A stretch of DNA of 26,702 nt from Chlorobium sp. (GTDB taxonomy: Bacteria; Bacteroidota; Chlorobiia; Chlorobiales; Chlorobiaceae): positions 1-26,702 of the forward strand of contig JAPHUN010000152.1 of the NCBI GenBank assembly GCA_026193435.1. Direction: 5' to 3'. The position numbers and the translations under genes were made by a program. The notes beneath the pieces are model-generated. The model saw only the letters and a list, made by a program, of their open reading frames with translations, did no database searches and was not told the origin of the DNA. The stretch's first letter is position 1, and each line of letters begins with the position of its first letter. Shown here one piece after another: positions 15,722-25,058 of the stretch.

Positions 15722-16252
15722 TTAGCTGATGGTAAGGAGCGTATGACCAGTGCGTTCAATGGATGAAGTATCGGGACACGTTTCGAGCAGTTCCCGCATT
15801 GTTTTTCCAAGAAGAGGGTGAGTCGGGTTTGCAAGGTCAAGAAGCGGAAGCAGGACGAACTTTCTGTTGGAAAGTTCAGGATGGGGAATAGTGAGATGTT
15901 CCTGACTGCAGGTACTGTCATCATAAAGCAGAATATCGAGATCTATGATTCGCGGTCCCCATTTCATGTGGTCAGCCGGTCGTCCCATAAGACACTCTAT
16001 CCGCTTGCAATGCACAAGAAAGGTCTCAGGTTTCAGCGCCGACCGTAGCTCAAAGACGGCATTGTAAAACCATCCCTGAGAGGAAAAGCCAAGCGGTTCA
16101 GAGAGGTAGACCGCTGAAGTTTTTTTCACGGATGTCCGGGGCAGTCGATTCAGCAGCTCAACGGCTTTTCTCAAGTTGTCGAGCCTGTTGGCCATATTTG
16201 AGCCTGCACCAACATAAACGGTATGGTTCGCGTGCCGGAGATTACTGTTCAC
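15722..16252 (-). CDS. folK: 2-amino-4-hydroxy-6-hydroxymethyldihydropteridine pyrophosphokinase
   Basis: Transfers pyrophosphate from ATP to 6-hydroxymethyl-7,8-dihydropterin in folate synthesis. The 176-residue protein has the N-terminal VYVGAGSNMANRLDNL, the central EPLGFSSQGWFYNAV, the HPPK signature KWGPRIIDLDIL with YDD behind it, and HPELSNRKFVLLPL near the C-terminus. I chose GTG at 16252, one base after the folB stop, because it puts the conserved YVGAGSN a normal distance from the N-terminus. ATG codons at 16300 and 16288 are in frame but would overlap folB by up to 47 bp. It forms an operon with folB, which supplies its substrate. Confidence 0.9.
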   Translation of the reverse strand: MNSNLRHANHTVYVGAGSNMANRLDNLRKAVELLNRLPRTSVKKTSAVYLSEPLGFSSQGWFYNAVFELRSALKPETFLVHCKRIECLMGRPADHMKWGPRIIDLDILLYDDSTCSQEHLTIPHPELSNRKFVLLPLLDLANPTHPLLGKTMRELLETCPDTSSIERTGHTLLTIS

Positions 16253-16253
16253 G

Positions 16254-16634
16254 TCACGTTCTTTTCGCACTGTAGACGGCCTCTGCATAATCGCATACAC
16301 CTCCGATGGGAGGATTACGCTTTCTTACTTTTATCGTGACGCTGTCGAGTAGATGAAACTCTTCCAGAAATTCTGTTGCAATCGCACGGGCCACGGCTTC
16401 AATAAGGTAAAACTTCTTTTGTGTCACCAGATGCCGGATTTTTTCGTAAACAATTCTGTAGTCGATCGTTTCGGTTATATCATCGTGTTGTGCGGCCTGA
16501 CTGTAGTTACCATACATGTCAGCGTCAACTTCATATTTCGATCCTACAAAATGCTCTTCCCTGTGAACACCATGGTGCGCATAAAACGTCATATTCACAA
16601 GACGTATGCAGGAGTCGGGGGTATTGCTGTTCAT
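16254..16634 (-). CDS. folB: Dihydroneopterin aldolase
   Basis: A 126-residue enzyme that splits 7,8-dihydroneopterin to 6-hydroxymethyl-7,8-dihydropterin and glycolaldehyde. Family features are [15 protein letters not shown] (17-31, with a substrate-binding Glu near 27), the [12 protein letters not shown] helix, the [16 protein letters not shown] helix (75-90) and [10 protein letters not shown] (103-112), where Lys105 matches the catalytic lysine of Gram-positive homologues. The start is ATG at 16634. It is the first gene of the folB-folK pair, with one base between stop and the folK GTG. It is divergent from nadC. Confidence 0.92.
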   Translation of the reverse strand: MNSNTPDSCIRLVNMTFYAHHGVHREEHFVGSKYEVDADMYGNYSQAAQHDDITETIDYRIVYEKIRHLVTQKKFYLIEAVARAIATEFLEEFHLLDSVTIKVRKRNPPIGGVCDYAEAVYSAKRT

Positions 16635-16733
16635 ACAGTATTATCGATAGGTTTCCGCAGAGGATGTTTTTCCGTTCTGTTGCCGTTTCCCGGAAAGTTA
16701 TTTTAACGATTAATAGTATGTTCGCAAAACAAT

Positions 16734-16762
16734 TTGATTGAGGGGGTTTTCAGTCTTATCAT
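16734..16762 (+). promoter_or_regulatory. Promoter of nadC
   Basis: TTGATT (16734-16739), exactly 17 bp, TATCAT (16757-16762). A start near 16769 would precede the ATG at 16816 by about 46 nt and would place the alternative GTG at 16786 almost at the transcript end. Confidence 0.45.
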
Positions 16763-16815
16763 AGTAAGGCCCAGTAAGCAAAGAGGTGCTTTTTTCGTTA
16801 TCTGAGTATACAACC

Positions 16816-17694
16816 ATGAAAGAAAGAGATTTTCACGATTTTTTTGCCATGTGCAGGATGCGGGCTGTCATGCAGGCCCTTGAAGAGGATCGTTATGATG
16901 GTGATGTGACAACTCTTGCCACGATTGACCCGCTTCAGACAGGATATGGCGTCATAAGAGCAAAGACCGACGGGGTAGTTGCGGGGATTGCAGTAGCAGA
17001 TCAGGTTTTTCGGGCGATTGACCGGGATATAGTGGTCAATCCGTCGGTCTGTGACGGGGCGCAGGTTTCTGAAGGAGATATTGTTCTGGAAGGGGAAGGA
17101 AAAATAGCGTCACTGCTTGTGGCTGAACGTACCGTGCTTAATTTTATGCAGCGAATGTCGGGTATCGCTACCCGCACCCGATCATTTGTTGAAAGGGTCT
17201 CCCATACCGGCGCAAAAATACTCGATACCCGAAAAACCGCTCCCGGACTGCGTTATTTTGACAAGGAGGCGGTGAAGATCGGCGGGGGGAAAAACCACCG
17301 CTACGGTCTGTTCGACCTTGTGCTTATCAAAGATAATCATATCGATGCCTCAGGAGGTGTTGTTCCTGCCGTCGGGCGTGCGAGAAAATATCTTGCTGAA
17401 AAAGGTATGGCCATGAAGATCGAGGTTGAAGTACGGTCTTTCGAAGAGCTTCAGCAGGCGATAGGCGCCGGTCCGGATATTATTCTGCTTGATAATTTCA
17501 ACGTTGACGAGCTTGCAGTGGCGGTCTCTTTTGCACGGCAACATGCACAGGAGATTCTCCTCGAAGCCTCAGGAAATGTCGGGCTCCGAAATGTCGCCGA
17601 AATTGCCGGAACGGGAGTTGATTATATTTCTGTCGGAGAACTGACGCATAGCGTTTCAGCGTTGGATCTCTCCATGACCATCCGGTTCAGGTGA
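16816..17694 (+). CDS. nadC: Nicotinate-nucleotide pyrophosphorylase (quinolinate phosphoribosyltransferase)
   Basis: Converts quinolinate and PRPP to nicotinate mononucleotide in NAD synthesis. In the 292-residue form the catalytic blocks are AERTVLNFMQRMSGIAT (about 104-119), DTRKTAPGLR (137-146), GGGKNHRYGLFDLVLIKDNH (156-175, substrate-binding Lys/His and Lys-Asp) and the C-terminal EASGNVGLRNV...DYISVGELTHS. I chose ATG at 16816 rather than GTG at 16786 because MKERDFHDFF begins at a family-typical place, the longer form has no spaced Shine-Dalgarno, and the likely promoter lies just upstream. It is monocistronic and convergent with tig. Confidence 0.93.
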   Translation: MKERDFHDFFAMCRMRAVMQALEEDRYDGDVTTLATIDPLQTGYGVIRAKTDGVVAGIAVADQVFRAIDRDIVVNPSVCDGAQVSEGDIVLEGEGKIASLLVAERTVLNFMQRMSGIATRTRSFVERVSHTGAKILDTRKTAPGLRYFDKEAVKIGGGKNHRYGLFDLVLIKDNHIDASGGVVPAVGRARKYLAEKGMAMKIEVEVRSFEELQQAIGAGPDIILLDNFNVDELAVAVSFARQHAQEILLEASGNVGLRNVAEIAGTGVDYISVGELTHSVSALDLSMTIRFR

Positions 17695-17715
17695 TGCTGC
17701 ACCCATGATTCTCCT

Positions 17716-17749
17716 GGTCTTCCACTTACACACGTGAGGGTGGAAGACC
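17716..17749. terminator. Hairpin between convergent nadC and tig
   Basis: Perfect 10-bp inverted repeat GGTCTTCCAC/GTGGAAGACC with a 14-nt loop, midway between the two stop codons. There is no T-tract on either strand, so a bidirectional role is only plausible. Confidence 0.4.
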
Positions 17750-17775
17750 GAAGATGAGCTGAATTGCCGGATGCC

Positions 17776-19059
17776 TTATCCTTTGTGCTCCGGAAGCGGC
17801 TTGTTCTCAGCGTTTATGGTCACCGAGGACTTGATGATGGTGTAAATTTTGTCCTTCAGAATAGTGTCGGTCATATAATCTCTGAATTCCGTAGACATGT
17901 AGGTTTTTAGCAGCTCTTCGGCATTCAGTCCGGGATTGTTCTCCGCTTCTTTTTCCGCGTAGGCTTTAATATCCTCGTCAGTAACCTCGAGAGCGTTTTG
18001 CTCGGCGATTTTCTGACTTATCAGCATCCAGCGTGCATGTTTTTCAGCGTTGGGGCGAACGGAATCACGGAACCCGTTTTCATCCATACCTGGAGGGAGC
18101 TGTCCGCCCATCTGCCGTTTTGCGTTCTCAAGCAGCATGTTTTCGAAAGAGTCAACCATGGCTGACGGTGTCGGAACCGGGTTTTCCTCAATGAACCTGG
18201 CGGAAATAGATTCCAGGAGATCCTGCTCGGATTTATTGCTGAAGTGCTGTTCGAGCTGTCCTCTGACATCTGTACGGAAGTCCTCGACCGATTCGAACTT
18301 TTCCTGTGAAATTTCTTTCACAAGCTCATTGTTGAGTTCGGGAAGCTCCAGGCGCTTGACTTCTTTGACGGCTACTTCGTAACGGTATGTTTCTTCGCCT
18401 TCCTCCTTGCCTTCGATATCGACAGTCACCTTTTCACCGGCTTTTTTTCCGACAAGTGCTTTATGGAAAGGATTGTCTTCGGGAAGATACTCGAGGTTGA
18501 AACTGTAGTTTTCGGTTTTCTGATCCTCGATGATGTTTCCGGAAGCGTCGAGTTTCTCAAGGTCGGCAATGACGGTGTCTTTTGCCTCGGAAGGAGTGTC
18601 AACCGGAACGAGTGTGCCGTGTCCTTTAATGATAAGATTGATTTCCCTTTCGACATCTTCATCGGTTACGGTGTATATGTCCTGAACAAACGAGTAATCG
18701 TTGAAATCCTTTATTTCGAACTCTGGATGAATCTCATAGGAGAGCGTGATGCTGAGGGTGTCGCCGTCAAAAGAGTAGTCTTCGAGCTCGGCACGGCTTG
18801 CGGGTTTAATATTTTCGGATTCTGAGATCTCTACAAAATATTTTGAGGCAAGTTTTTCCGCAACCGAGGCTTCAATGGCAGGCCCCATCACTTTTTTTAT
18901 CATGCCCACAGGAACATGTCCTTTTCTGAACCCTTTGATCTGAATGGTTTTTCTCGCGTTCTCAACTTCGAGATCTATTTCAGGGGTGAATTCCTCTGCT
19001 GAAAGAGTGATTTCCAGCTTCTGTTCGGTATCGCTGACGTTATTGATGTTCTTTTGCAA
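17776..19059 (-). CDS. tig: Trigger factor, ribosome-bound chaperone
   Basis: A 427-residue peptidyl-prolyl isomerase chaperone that shields nascent chains at the ribosomal exit. The ribosome-docking loop GFRKGHVP is at 43-50 (signature Phe44-Arg45-Lys46). The FKBP-like PPIase domain occupies about 150-245 and the helical C-terminal arm domain about 246-420. The start is TTG at 19059. [19 protein letters not shown] is a normal trigger-factor N-terminus, and no ATG lies near. An intrinsic terminator ends just 31 bp upstream of the TTG, leaving little room for a separate leader. The usual downstream clpP-clpX are not here; convergent nadC follows instead. Confidence 0.95.
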   Translation of the reverse strand: MQKNINNVSDTEQKLEITLSAEEFTPEIDLEVENARKTIQIKGFRKGHVPVGMIKKVMGPAIEASVAEKLASKYFVEISESENIKPASRAELEDYSFDGDTLSITLSYEIHPEFEIKDFNDYSFVQDIYTVTDEDVEREINLIIKGHGTLVPVDTPSEAKDTVIADLEKLDASGNIIEDQKTENYSFNLEYLPEDNPFHKALVGKKAGEKVTVDIEGKEEGEETYRYEVAVKEVKRLELPELNNELVKEISQEKFESVEDFRTDVRGQLEQHFSNKSEQDLLESISARFIEENPVPTPSAMVDSFENMLLENAKRQMGGQLPPGMDENGFRDSVRPNAEKHARWMLISQKIAEQNALEVTDEDIKAYAEKEAENNPGLNAEELLKTYMSTEFRDYMTDTILKDKIYTIIKSSVTINAENKPLPEHKG

Positions 19060-19090
19060 GGCAGTATTCTCTTGGTGATTGATTTTGCAG

Positions 19091-19128
19091 AAAAAAAAGT
19101 ACCTCTAAAAATTCACATTCTTAGAGGT
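19091..19128 (-). terminator. Intrinsic terminator between the M16 protease gene and tig
   Basis: On the minus strand ACCTCTAA, 12-nt loop, TTAGAGGT, then AC and eight T. It lies 155 bp after the M16 protease stop and 31 bp before the tig start. It is either the protease terminator or a leader attenuator of tig. Confidence 0.75.
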
Positions 19129-19283
19129 TTTCTCATAAAAAATGAATATACAATTAAATTCCGGACTTTGGAAAAGACGCCTTTCAGAAGGGAATCCGGG
19201 TACATGATCGGTGCAATGTATATCGCTGCAATTCGGGTTTTCGAACTCTCATGAATTATTCGATTTAGACGCCGGTAAACGAT

Positions 19284-20558
19284 TCAGCGCAGATCCTCAT
19301 CCGGTTCGTACAACAGTGTGGATGCCTCTGTATGCTGTTGCAGATATTCTGCAGCATACCCCAGATCACCGGGGGTTATGTTTTCAATGCGGCTGATTTT
19401 TTCTTCCAGTTCGATGGCTTTTCCGAAATAGAAGATATCTCTTGCAGCTTTTGACATTCTTTGGGTCATTTTTTCCATCTCCATCAGCATCCCGCCGCGC
19501 AGTTTGTTTTTTGCCGCCTGCTGTTCTTCCTGAGAGACTTTTGAAATATTCTCCGCACAGAGGACGTTTTTGATGATCAGGAGAGCCTTGTCTGTATTCT
19601 CCGGATCTGTCGCCGCATAGATATTCAGCAGTGTGGCGTCGTCAAAAAAAGTGAGCGATGAGTAGGCGTTGTATGCCAAAGCGTTATGTTCTCTCAGTTC
19701 AAGACTCAGTATCGAGCTCATGCCTCCGCTGAGAAGGGTGTTGAGCAGCAGGAGGCTGTAAAAGAATGTATCGTCCCGGGGAACCGCCATGCCGTAAAGC
19801 AACTGGGCCTGGTAAAGCGGTTTTTTCCTTTTGAGGTGAAAGGGATGGTAATCTTCCTGCCGGAACGCTCTTTCGGTACCGGAAGATGATGGACGGGTGT
19901 CAAGCCCTGAAAAACTTTTTTCGGCAAGCCGCATGATCTCTTCATGCGATATGTTGCCAACTGCCGTGACAAGCATGTTTTCGGCGACATAATGCTGACG
20001 CATGAATTTTCGCAGTGAGCCGGTTGTGATCCTGTTTACGGTTTTTTCCGTGCCGAGGATCGTCGGCCCGAGAGGGTGCCGGGGAAACGCGAGGGTATCG
20101 AACTGATCGAAGATGAGTTCTTCAGGAGAGTCGTTAATGCCGTGAATCTCTTCGATGACGACCGCTTTTTCTTTTTCTATCTCGTCTTCGGGGAAAGACG
20201 GGTTGCAGATCATGTCTGAAAGAAGATCAAATGCAAGTGCGCGGTGTTCTTTGAGACAGCGAATGTAGATGCAGGTGTTCTCCTTTGTCGTGTAGGCGTC
20301 AATATAGCCGCCTACCTGCTCGATGCATCGTGAAATGGTCAGATGATCTTTTGAAAGCGTTCCTTTGAAAACAGCGTGTTCGAGAAAATGAGAGAGACCG
20401 GATAATTTTTCAGGATCTTCTCTTGAGCCTGCGTTGATCCAGATACCCAGCGTAATAGTATCTACATGGGGAGTATGGTTACTGAATACCCTGAGGCCGT
20501 TTTCGAGAGTATCTTCGATAACCTGTCCGGCTGAGATACAAAGATTGTCATGCTGCAT
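19284..20558 (-). CDS. M16 family zinc metallopeptidase (processing-peptidase type)
   Basis: A 424-residue member of the pitrilysin/mitochondrial processing peptidase family. The inverted zinc motif HxxEH is His57-FLE-His61, with Glu60 as catalytic base. The third ligand is Glu136 or Glu137 in VVIEEIHG, at the expected spacing of about 76 residues. The glycine-rich substrate loop LLSGGMSSILSLELRE and the C-terminal M16 domain are intact, so it is probably active and not a non-catalytic partner. The N-terminus (TLENGLRVFSNHTPHVDTITLGIWINAGSRED) is standard, and there is no signal peptide, so it is cytoplasmic. It is divergent from the SDR gene at 20695 with 136 bp between. Substrates are unknown. 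Confidence 0.92.
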   Translation of the reverse strand: MQHDNLCISAGQVIEDTLENGLRVFSNHTPHVDTITLGIWINAGSREDPEKLSGLSHFLEHAVFKGTLSKDHLTISRCIEQVGGYIDAYTTKENTCIYIRCLKEHRALAFDLLSDMICNPSFPEDEIEKEKAVVIEEIHGINDSPEELIFDQFDTLAFPRHPLGPTILGTEKTVNRITTGSLRKFMRQHYVAENMLVTAVGNISHEEIMRLAEKSFSGLDTRPSSSGTERAFRQEDYHPFHLKRKKPLYQAQLLYGMAVPRDDTFFYSLLLLNTLLSGGMSSILSLELREHNALAYNAYSSLTFFDDATLLNIYAATDPENTDKALLIIKNVLCAENISKVSQEEQQAAKNKLRGGMLMEMEKMTQRMSKAARDIFYFGKAIELEEKISRIENITPGDLGYAAEYLQQHTEASTLLYEPDEDLR

Positions 20559-20694
20559 GAACGTCGCTGTTAATTCAAATGAGAGCTCCTGTAGTCTGAA
20601 CAGACAACGGTGGATGTGAGTGCAATGTAATTTTTCTTCTTATCTTTACGAACTGAAACTAATAGTCCCTGGATAAGTTGTAAAATAAGAACGT

Positions 20695-21690
20695 TTGAAT
20701 CAGAAAAAGCAGGTTGTTCTGGTAACCGGTGCAACGGGATATATCGGCTCGCAGGTTGTCTATGCGCTACGGGAAATGTTCGGAGACGGCCTCCATGTCA
20801 AGGCTCTTGTCAGAGAGAGTTCCGAGATTGCTGTTCTGTCCGATCCAGAGGTGGAAATTGTGCGGGGCGATATTCTCAACCCGGTATCCCTTCTTGAGCC
20901 GTTTGACTCTGTTGACGCTGTATTTCATTGTGCCGGTCTTGTCGCATACACGAAGCAGTGTCGAAACCTGCTCTATGAGACAAATGTTATCGGTACGTCG
21001 AACGTTGTCGACGTGTGCCTTCAAAAGGGTGTCGGACGTCTTGTTATGACCAGTTCTGTCGCTGCGACAGGGGTGAAAGAGGGCGCTGAACAGGCAGACG
21101 AAGAAACGGCCTTCAGTGATTGGCAGCACAGGATAGCCTATATGGAGTCGAAACGTCTCGCGGAGATTGAGGGTGAACGTGGCATTGCGGAGGGTCTGGA
21201 TGTCGTGATGGTTAATCCGGGAGTTGTTCTCGGCAGGGGCAAAGGCCGTTCGGCGGTTCTCAACAGTTCTACCAAAGCGGTTACCAGTATATACCAGGGA
21301 AAAATTTTTCTCTATCCTTCCGGAGGGTTGAGCCTTGTGGATATTCTGGATGTTGCGAGGGCTCATATCGAGGTCTGGAAGAAAGGGCAGACCGGAGAGC
21401 GCTATATCATTGTCTCGGAGAACTGTTCTTACAAGGATCTGTTTTCTATGATCCGGGAAATCCCCGGAAGCAGTGACAGGGTCGCTTTTCCGGCAGGCAG
21501 CGCCCTGTATGGGATTGCCGGAACAGGCGGTGAGCTTTTTTCGCTGCTCTCAGGGAGAAGGCCCTATATCACGCTTGAAAGTATGCGGCTTGCAAGGCGT
21601 TATCTGTACTATTCGAACAGGAAATCGGTCGAAAGCCTCGCTATGAGCTATCGTCCGGTTAAGGAAATACTACAATCAATAGTTACGTGA
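20695..21690 (+). CDS. NAD(P)-dependent epimerase/dehydratase, extended SDR family (second)
   Basis: A 331-residue Rossmann oxidoreductase. The cofactor motif TGATGYIG is at 11-18, FHCAGLVAYT at 77-86, Ser in VMTSSVA near 120-121, the active site Y149-MES-K153, and NPGVVLGRGKG behind it. The asparagine-proline form and LSLVDILDVARAHIEV resemble dihydroflavonol-4-reductase-like SDRs, but the substrate cannot be named. It starts with TTG at 20695 and has no evident Shine-Dalgarno. recA follows after 61 bp. It is the same length as the SDR at 5654 but differs in motif detail, so the two are related only at family level. Confidence 0.85.
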   Translation: MNQKKQVVLVTGATGYIGSQVVYALREMFGDGLHVKALVRESSEIAVLSDPEVEIVRGDILNPVSLLEPFDSVDAVFHCAGLVAYTKQCRNLLYETNVIGTSNVVDVCLQKGVGRLVMTSSVAATGVKEGAEQADEETAFSDWQHRIAYMESKRLAEIEGERGIAEGLDVVMVNPGVVLGRGKGRSAVLNSSTKAVTSIYQGKIFLYPSGGLSLVDILDVARAHIEVWKKGQTGERYIIVSENCSYKDLFSMIREIPGSSDRVAFPAGSALYGIAGTGGELFSLLSGRRPYITLESMRLARRYLYYSNRKSVESLAMSYRPVKEILQSIVT

Positions 21691-21751
21691 ACCCAGGTTG
21701 ATCACTCAACGTAGGGTGAGGAAACTTTATTGAAAGACAAGGACTAATACA

Positions 21752-22804
21752 ATGTATACAAAAAAAAATGTGCAGGAGAAAAAGACGGCAGATCCGGCAA
21801 AGCTGAAACAGCTGAGCCTGGCCGTTGAGACGCTGGAAAAACAGTTCGGTAAAGGCGCTATCATGTGTTTGGGTGATCAGGGCGCCATAATACCGGTTCA
21901 GTCGGTCTCCACCGGCTCGATCGCGCTGGATTTCGCTCTGGGTGTCGGAGGGTTTCCACGGGGACGGGTCACCGAGATCTACGGGCCGGAGTCATCGGGT
22001 AAGACGACGCTGGCGCTTCATGCTATAGCCGAGGCGCAGAAGGGCGGAGGGATAGCTGCAATGGTAGACGCTGAACACGCCTTTGACCAGACTTATGCAA
22101 AAAAGCTCGGGCTTGATATCGGTTCTCTTCTGGTCAGCCAGCCTGAATCAGGAGAACAGGCCCTTTCGATCGTTGAAACCCTTGTTCGTAGCGGTGCGGT
22201 AGATATCGTTGTGGTTGATTCTGTCGCGGCGCTTGTTCCGCAGGCTGAACTTGAAGGGGAAATGGGCGACAGCGTCATGGGATTGCAGGCCCGATTGATG
22301 AGCCAGGCATTGAGAAAGCTGACAGGAGCTATTTCGAAGTCAAGCGCTGTCGTGATCTTTATCAATCAGCTTCGCGACAAGATAGGCGTTGTGTACGGCA
22401 ACCCTGAGACGACAACCGGAGGCAAGGCCCTCAAGTTTTATTCATCCGTTCGTCTGGAGATCAGAAAAATAGCTCAGATCAAAGATGGTGCCGAGATAAT
22501 CGGTAACAGGACAAAGGTCAAGGTTGTTAAAAACAAAGTGGCCCCGCCGTTTAAAATAGTTGAATTCGACATACTCTACGGAGAGGGCATTTCCGTGCTG
22601 GGAGAGTTGATTGACCTGGCAGTTGAATTCGGTATCGTAAAAAAGGCCGGAGCATGGTTCAGCTATGATTCCGATAAGCTCGGTCAGGGCAGAGAAGCGG
22701 TGAAAAAGACGCTGCGAGAGGATAGTGCACTGTTAGACGCCATCCGGAAGCAGGTCAGGGAGATGATGAATCCTGCTCCCGATGTGGTGGATACAGCGGT
22801 GTAG
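21752..22804 (+). CDS. recA: Recombinase RecA
   Basis: A 350-residue DNA-dependent ATPase for homologous recombination and LexA cleavage. Walker A is GPESSGKT (about 78-85), Walker B is [14 protein letters not shown], loop L1 is EGEMGD, and [24 protein letters not shown] contains loop L2. The C-terminal domain ends in a short acidic tail. The ATG has an AAGGAC site 9 bp upstream. I see no recognisable LexA box in the 61-bp gap behind the SDR gene. dusB starts 8 bp after the stop, so the two are co-transcribed. Confidence 0.98.
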   Translation: MYTKKNVQEKKTADPAKLKQLSLAVETLEKQFGKGAIMCLGDQGAIIPVQSVSTGSIALDFALGVGGFPRGRVTEIYGPESSGKTTLALHAIAEAQKGGGIAAMVDAEHAFDQTYAKKLGLDIGSLLVSQPESGEQALSIVETLVRSGAVDIVVVDSVAALVPQAELEGEMGDSVMGLQARLMSQALRKLTGAISKSSAVVIFINQLRDKIGVVYGNPETTTGGKALKFYSSVRLEIRKIAQIKDGAEIIGNRTKVKVVKNKVAPPFKIVEFDILYGEGISVLGELIDLAVEFGIVKKAGAWFSYDSDKLGQGREAVKKTLREDSALLDAIRKQVREMMNPAPDVVDTAV

Positions 22805-22812
22805 GTAAGCGT

Positions 22813-23853
22813 ATGAGAATAGGAAGTCTGAACATAGAGCGCCCGGTGATTCTCGCTCCCATGGAAGATGTTACCGACAGATCATTCAGAAAGATCTGCA
22901 AACGATTTGGTGCGGATATTGTCTATACCGAGTTTGTCAGCGCTGAGGCCCTTCGAAGAGGTGTCGGGAAATCCCTTCAAAAGATGCTTTTCGAGGAGAG
23001 CGAACGTCCCGCAGTCATTCAGATCTTCGGAAATTCCGAGGAGGCGATGGCCGAGGCGGCGGTCATCGCTGCTTCTGCCAGACCGGACTACCTTGATATC
23101 AATTTCGGATGTCCTGCCAAAAAGGTTGCAGGGAAAGGGGCTGGAGCGGCTTTGCTCAGGGAACCCGAAAAAATGGCTGCTATTACAGCTGCTGTTGTCA
23201 AGGCGGTATCGATTCCTGTGACGGTGAAAACCCGGATCGGCTGGGACAGGGATTCGGTCAATATTCTTGATATTATCCCCAGGCTTGAAGATGCAGGTAT
23301 TGCCGCGATTGCCGTGCATGGTCGAACACGAAGTGAAATGTACAAAGGAAGAGCTGATTGGGACTGGATTGCCAGAGTGAAGGAGCATGCAAAGATTCCG
23401 GTTATTGCCAACGGTGATATCTGGTCGGCACAGGACGCTCTGGCCATGTTCAGCCATACAGGAGCGGACGGTATCATGATTGGACGCTGCTCAATCGGTA
23501 ATCCTTTTATATTCAGGCAGGTGAAGGAATTTTTGCAAAGCGGCGCAGTGACGACACTGCCTGATTTCAGGGACAGGATTTCGGTAGCTATAGAGCATCT
23601 CTCGCTTTCCGTAGAGCACAAGGGCGAAAAATACGGAACTCTTGAAATGAGAAGACACTATGCTACTTACCTCAAAGGGCTGCCAAGGGTTTCCAGAGTC
23701 AGGGACAAGCTTGTCAGGGAGGAAGACTGGCACCAGGTTATCGAGATACTCAGGGAGTACGAGGTTGAGTGTGAGGGTTACGAACGTGAGGGGAAAATCC
23801 GGGAGTATGCTGAATTTCTCAATGATCATTCGAAGCGGCTGGTGCTTAAGTGA
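22813..23853 (+). CDS. dusB: tRNA-dihydrouridine synthase B
   Basis: A 346-residue FMN enzyme that reduces specific uridines in tRNA to dihydrouridine. The TIM barrel starts with PVILAPMEDVTDRSFRKIC (11-29). The catalytic acid is Cys100 in DINFGCPAKKV, phosphate binding involves HGRTRSEMYKG and ANGDIWS, and FMN binding involves GADGIMIGRCSIGNPFIF. The helical tRNA-binding domain follows to the end. The motif order and AGAALLREPEKM fit DusB. It is coupled to recA by an 8-bp gap. Confidence 0.94.
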   Translation: MRIGSLNIERPVILAPMEDVTDRSFRKICKRFGADIVYTEFVSAEALRRGVGKSLQKMLFEESERPAVIQIFGNSEEAMAEAAVIAASARPDYLDINFGCPAKKVAGKGAGAALLREPEKMAAITAAVVKAVSIPVTVKTRIGWDRDSVNILDIIPRLEDAGIAAIAVHGRTRSEMYKGRADWDWIARVKEHAKIPVIANGDIWSAQDALAMFSHTGADGIMIGRCSIGNPFIFRQVKEFLQSGAVTTLPDFRDRISVAIEHLSLSVEHKGEKYGTLEMRRHYATYLKGLPRVSRVRDKLVREEDWHQVIEILREYEVECEGYEREGKIREYAEFLNDHSKRLVLK

Positions 23854-23870
23854 AGTGAAGGGATAGTCTT

Positions 23871-23922
23871 CAGTGGGCAGTGGGCAGCAGGCAGCAGGCA
23901 GTCGGCAGTGGGCAGTGGGCAG
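23871..23922. repeat. Heptamer tandem repeat, seven copies of CAGYNGG
   Basis: Seven 7-bp units in exact register (CAGTGGG x2, CAGCAGG x2, CAGTCGG, CAGTGGG x2) plus a partial CAG, starting 17 bp after the dusB stop. Heptamers of this type occur as short tandem repeats in cyanobacteria and other phyla. Confidence 0.88.
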
Positions 23923-24038
23923 GATGTAGTCGTCTTCGGGCGTGCCTTGTGTAATAGCTGAAGGGATACCGAGCGGTCAATAGTTTTAGTTGTATTTCGA
24001 ATCATGAAAAGAAAACAAACAAGGAAGTAGAGAGCATA

Positions 24039-25058
24039 ATGAGCAGTACAGAAAAAACATACAGTATAGCGATTCTGGGGGCAACGGGCCTTGTCGGCAG
24101 AACCATGCTGCAGGTGCTGGATGAACGTGATTTTCCGGTACGCGAAATTCTGCCGCTTGCCTCGGAGAGAAGCCGCGGCAGGGAGATTGTCTTCAGGGGA
24201 AAATCTTTCAGGACAGATGTTCCTTCTGCAGAAGTATTCAGCAGGGCAGACATCGCGCTTTTCTCGGCCGGTGCGACAGCAAGCAGAACCTGGGCTTCGG
24301 TAGCCGCGGAAGCGGGCGCGGTGGTTATCGATAATTCTTCGGCATTCCGTATGGAGCCAGACGTTCCTCTGGTGGTGCCTGAAGTCAATCCGGAGGCCAT
24401 TTTTGACGCTCACGGCAAGCCGAAAGGCATTATTGCCAATCCAAACTGTTCAACCATACAGATGGTGGTTGTTCTCAAGCCTTTGCATGACAGATATCGT
24501 GTCAGGAGAGTTGTTGTCTCGACCTATCAGTCCGTTACCGGTAAAGGAAAGCAGGGACGTGACGCGCTTGAGGATGAGCTTGCCGGTAAAATGCCGGAAT
24601 CTTTTGTGCATGGTCATCAGATCGCTTTCAATGCCGTGCCGCATATCGATGTTTTTCTCGATAACGGCTATACCAAAGAAGAGATGAAAATGGTCAACGA
24701 GACACGCAAAATCATGTGTGATGAATCTCTGAGCGTCTCTCCGACAACGGTTCGTATTCCGGTATACGGAGGGCATGGGGAATCATTGAATATCGAATTC
24801 GAGGATGACTTCGACGTAGATGAGCTCCGGGAGATGCTTGCGGGAACACCGGGTATAATCGTTCAGGATGATCCCTCTTCAAGCCTCTATCCCATGCCGC
24901 TTACTTCCTATGAAAAAGACGAGGTATTCGTCGGGCGCATACGAAGGGATTTCTGGCAGCCTAAAACAGTGAACCTGTGGATCGTTGCCGACAATTTGCG
25001 TAAAGGCGCGGCAACCAACGCGGTACAGATTGCTGAAAAACTGGTCGGAAAGCTATGA
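24039..25058 (+). CDS. asd: Aspartate-semialdehyde dehydrogenase
   Basis: Reduces beta-aspartyl phosphate to aspartate semialdehyde, the branch-point to lysine/diaminopimelate, threonine and methionine. The 339-residue protein has the NADP site ILGATGLVG (12-20), the SAGA turn (76-79), the nucleophile Cys137 in NPNCST, STYQSVTGKGKQG (161-173) and the catalytic His246 in GGHGESL. The ATG is preceded by AAGGAAG at a slightly long distance. The stop overlaps that of the convergent gene at 25053 by six bases (CTATGA). Confidence 0.96.
   Translation: MSSTEKTYSIAILGATGLVGRTMLQVLDERDFPVREILPLASERSRGREIVFRGKSFRTDVPSAEVFSRADIALFSAGATASRTWASVAAEAGAVVIDNSSAFRMEPDVPLVVPEVNPEAIFDAHGKPKGIIANPNCSTIQMVVVLKPLHDRYRVRRVVVSTYQSVTGKGKQGRDALEDELAGKMPESFVHGHQIAFNAVPHIDVFLDNGYTKEEMKMVNETRKIMCDESLSVSPTTVRIPVYGGHGESLNIEFEDDFDVDELREMLAGTPGIIVQDDPSSSLYPMPLTSYEKDEVFVGRIRRDFWQPKTVNLWIVADNLRKGAATNAVQIAEKLVGKL

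Noticed and set aside
21691..21751. SOS/LexA operator before recA
   Set aside because: Only a 5-bp inverted repeat GTTGA/TCAAC is visible, which does not resemble a LexA box I can defend.
23826..24413. 195-codon minus-strand frame
   Set aside because: It runs antisense to the well-supported asd gene and through the heptamer repeats; its composition is unlike a real protein.
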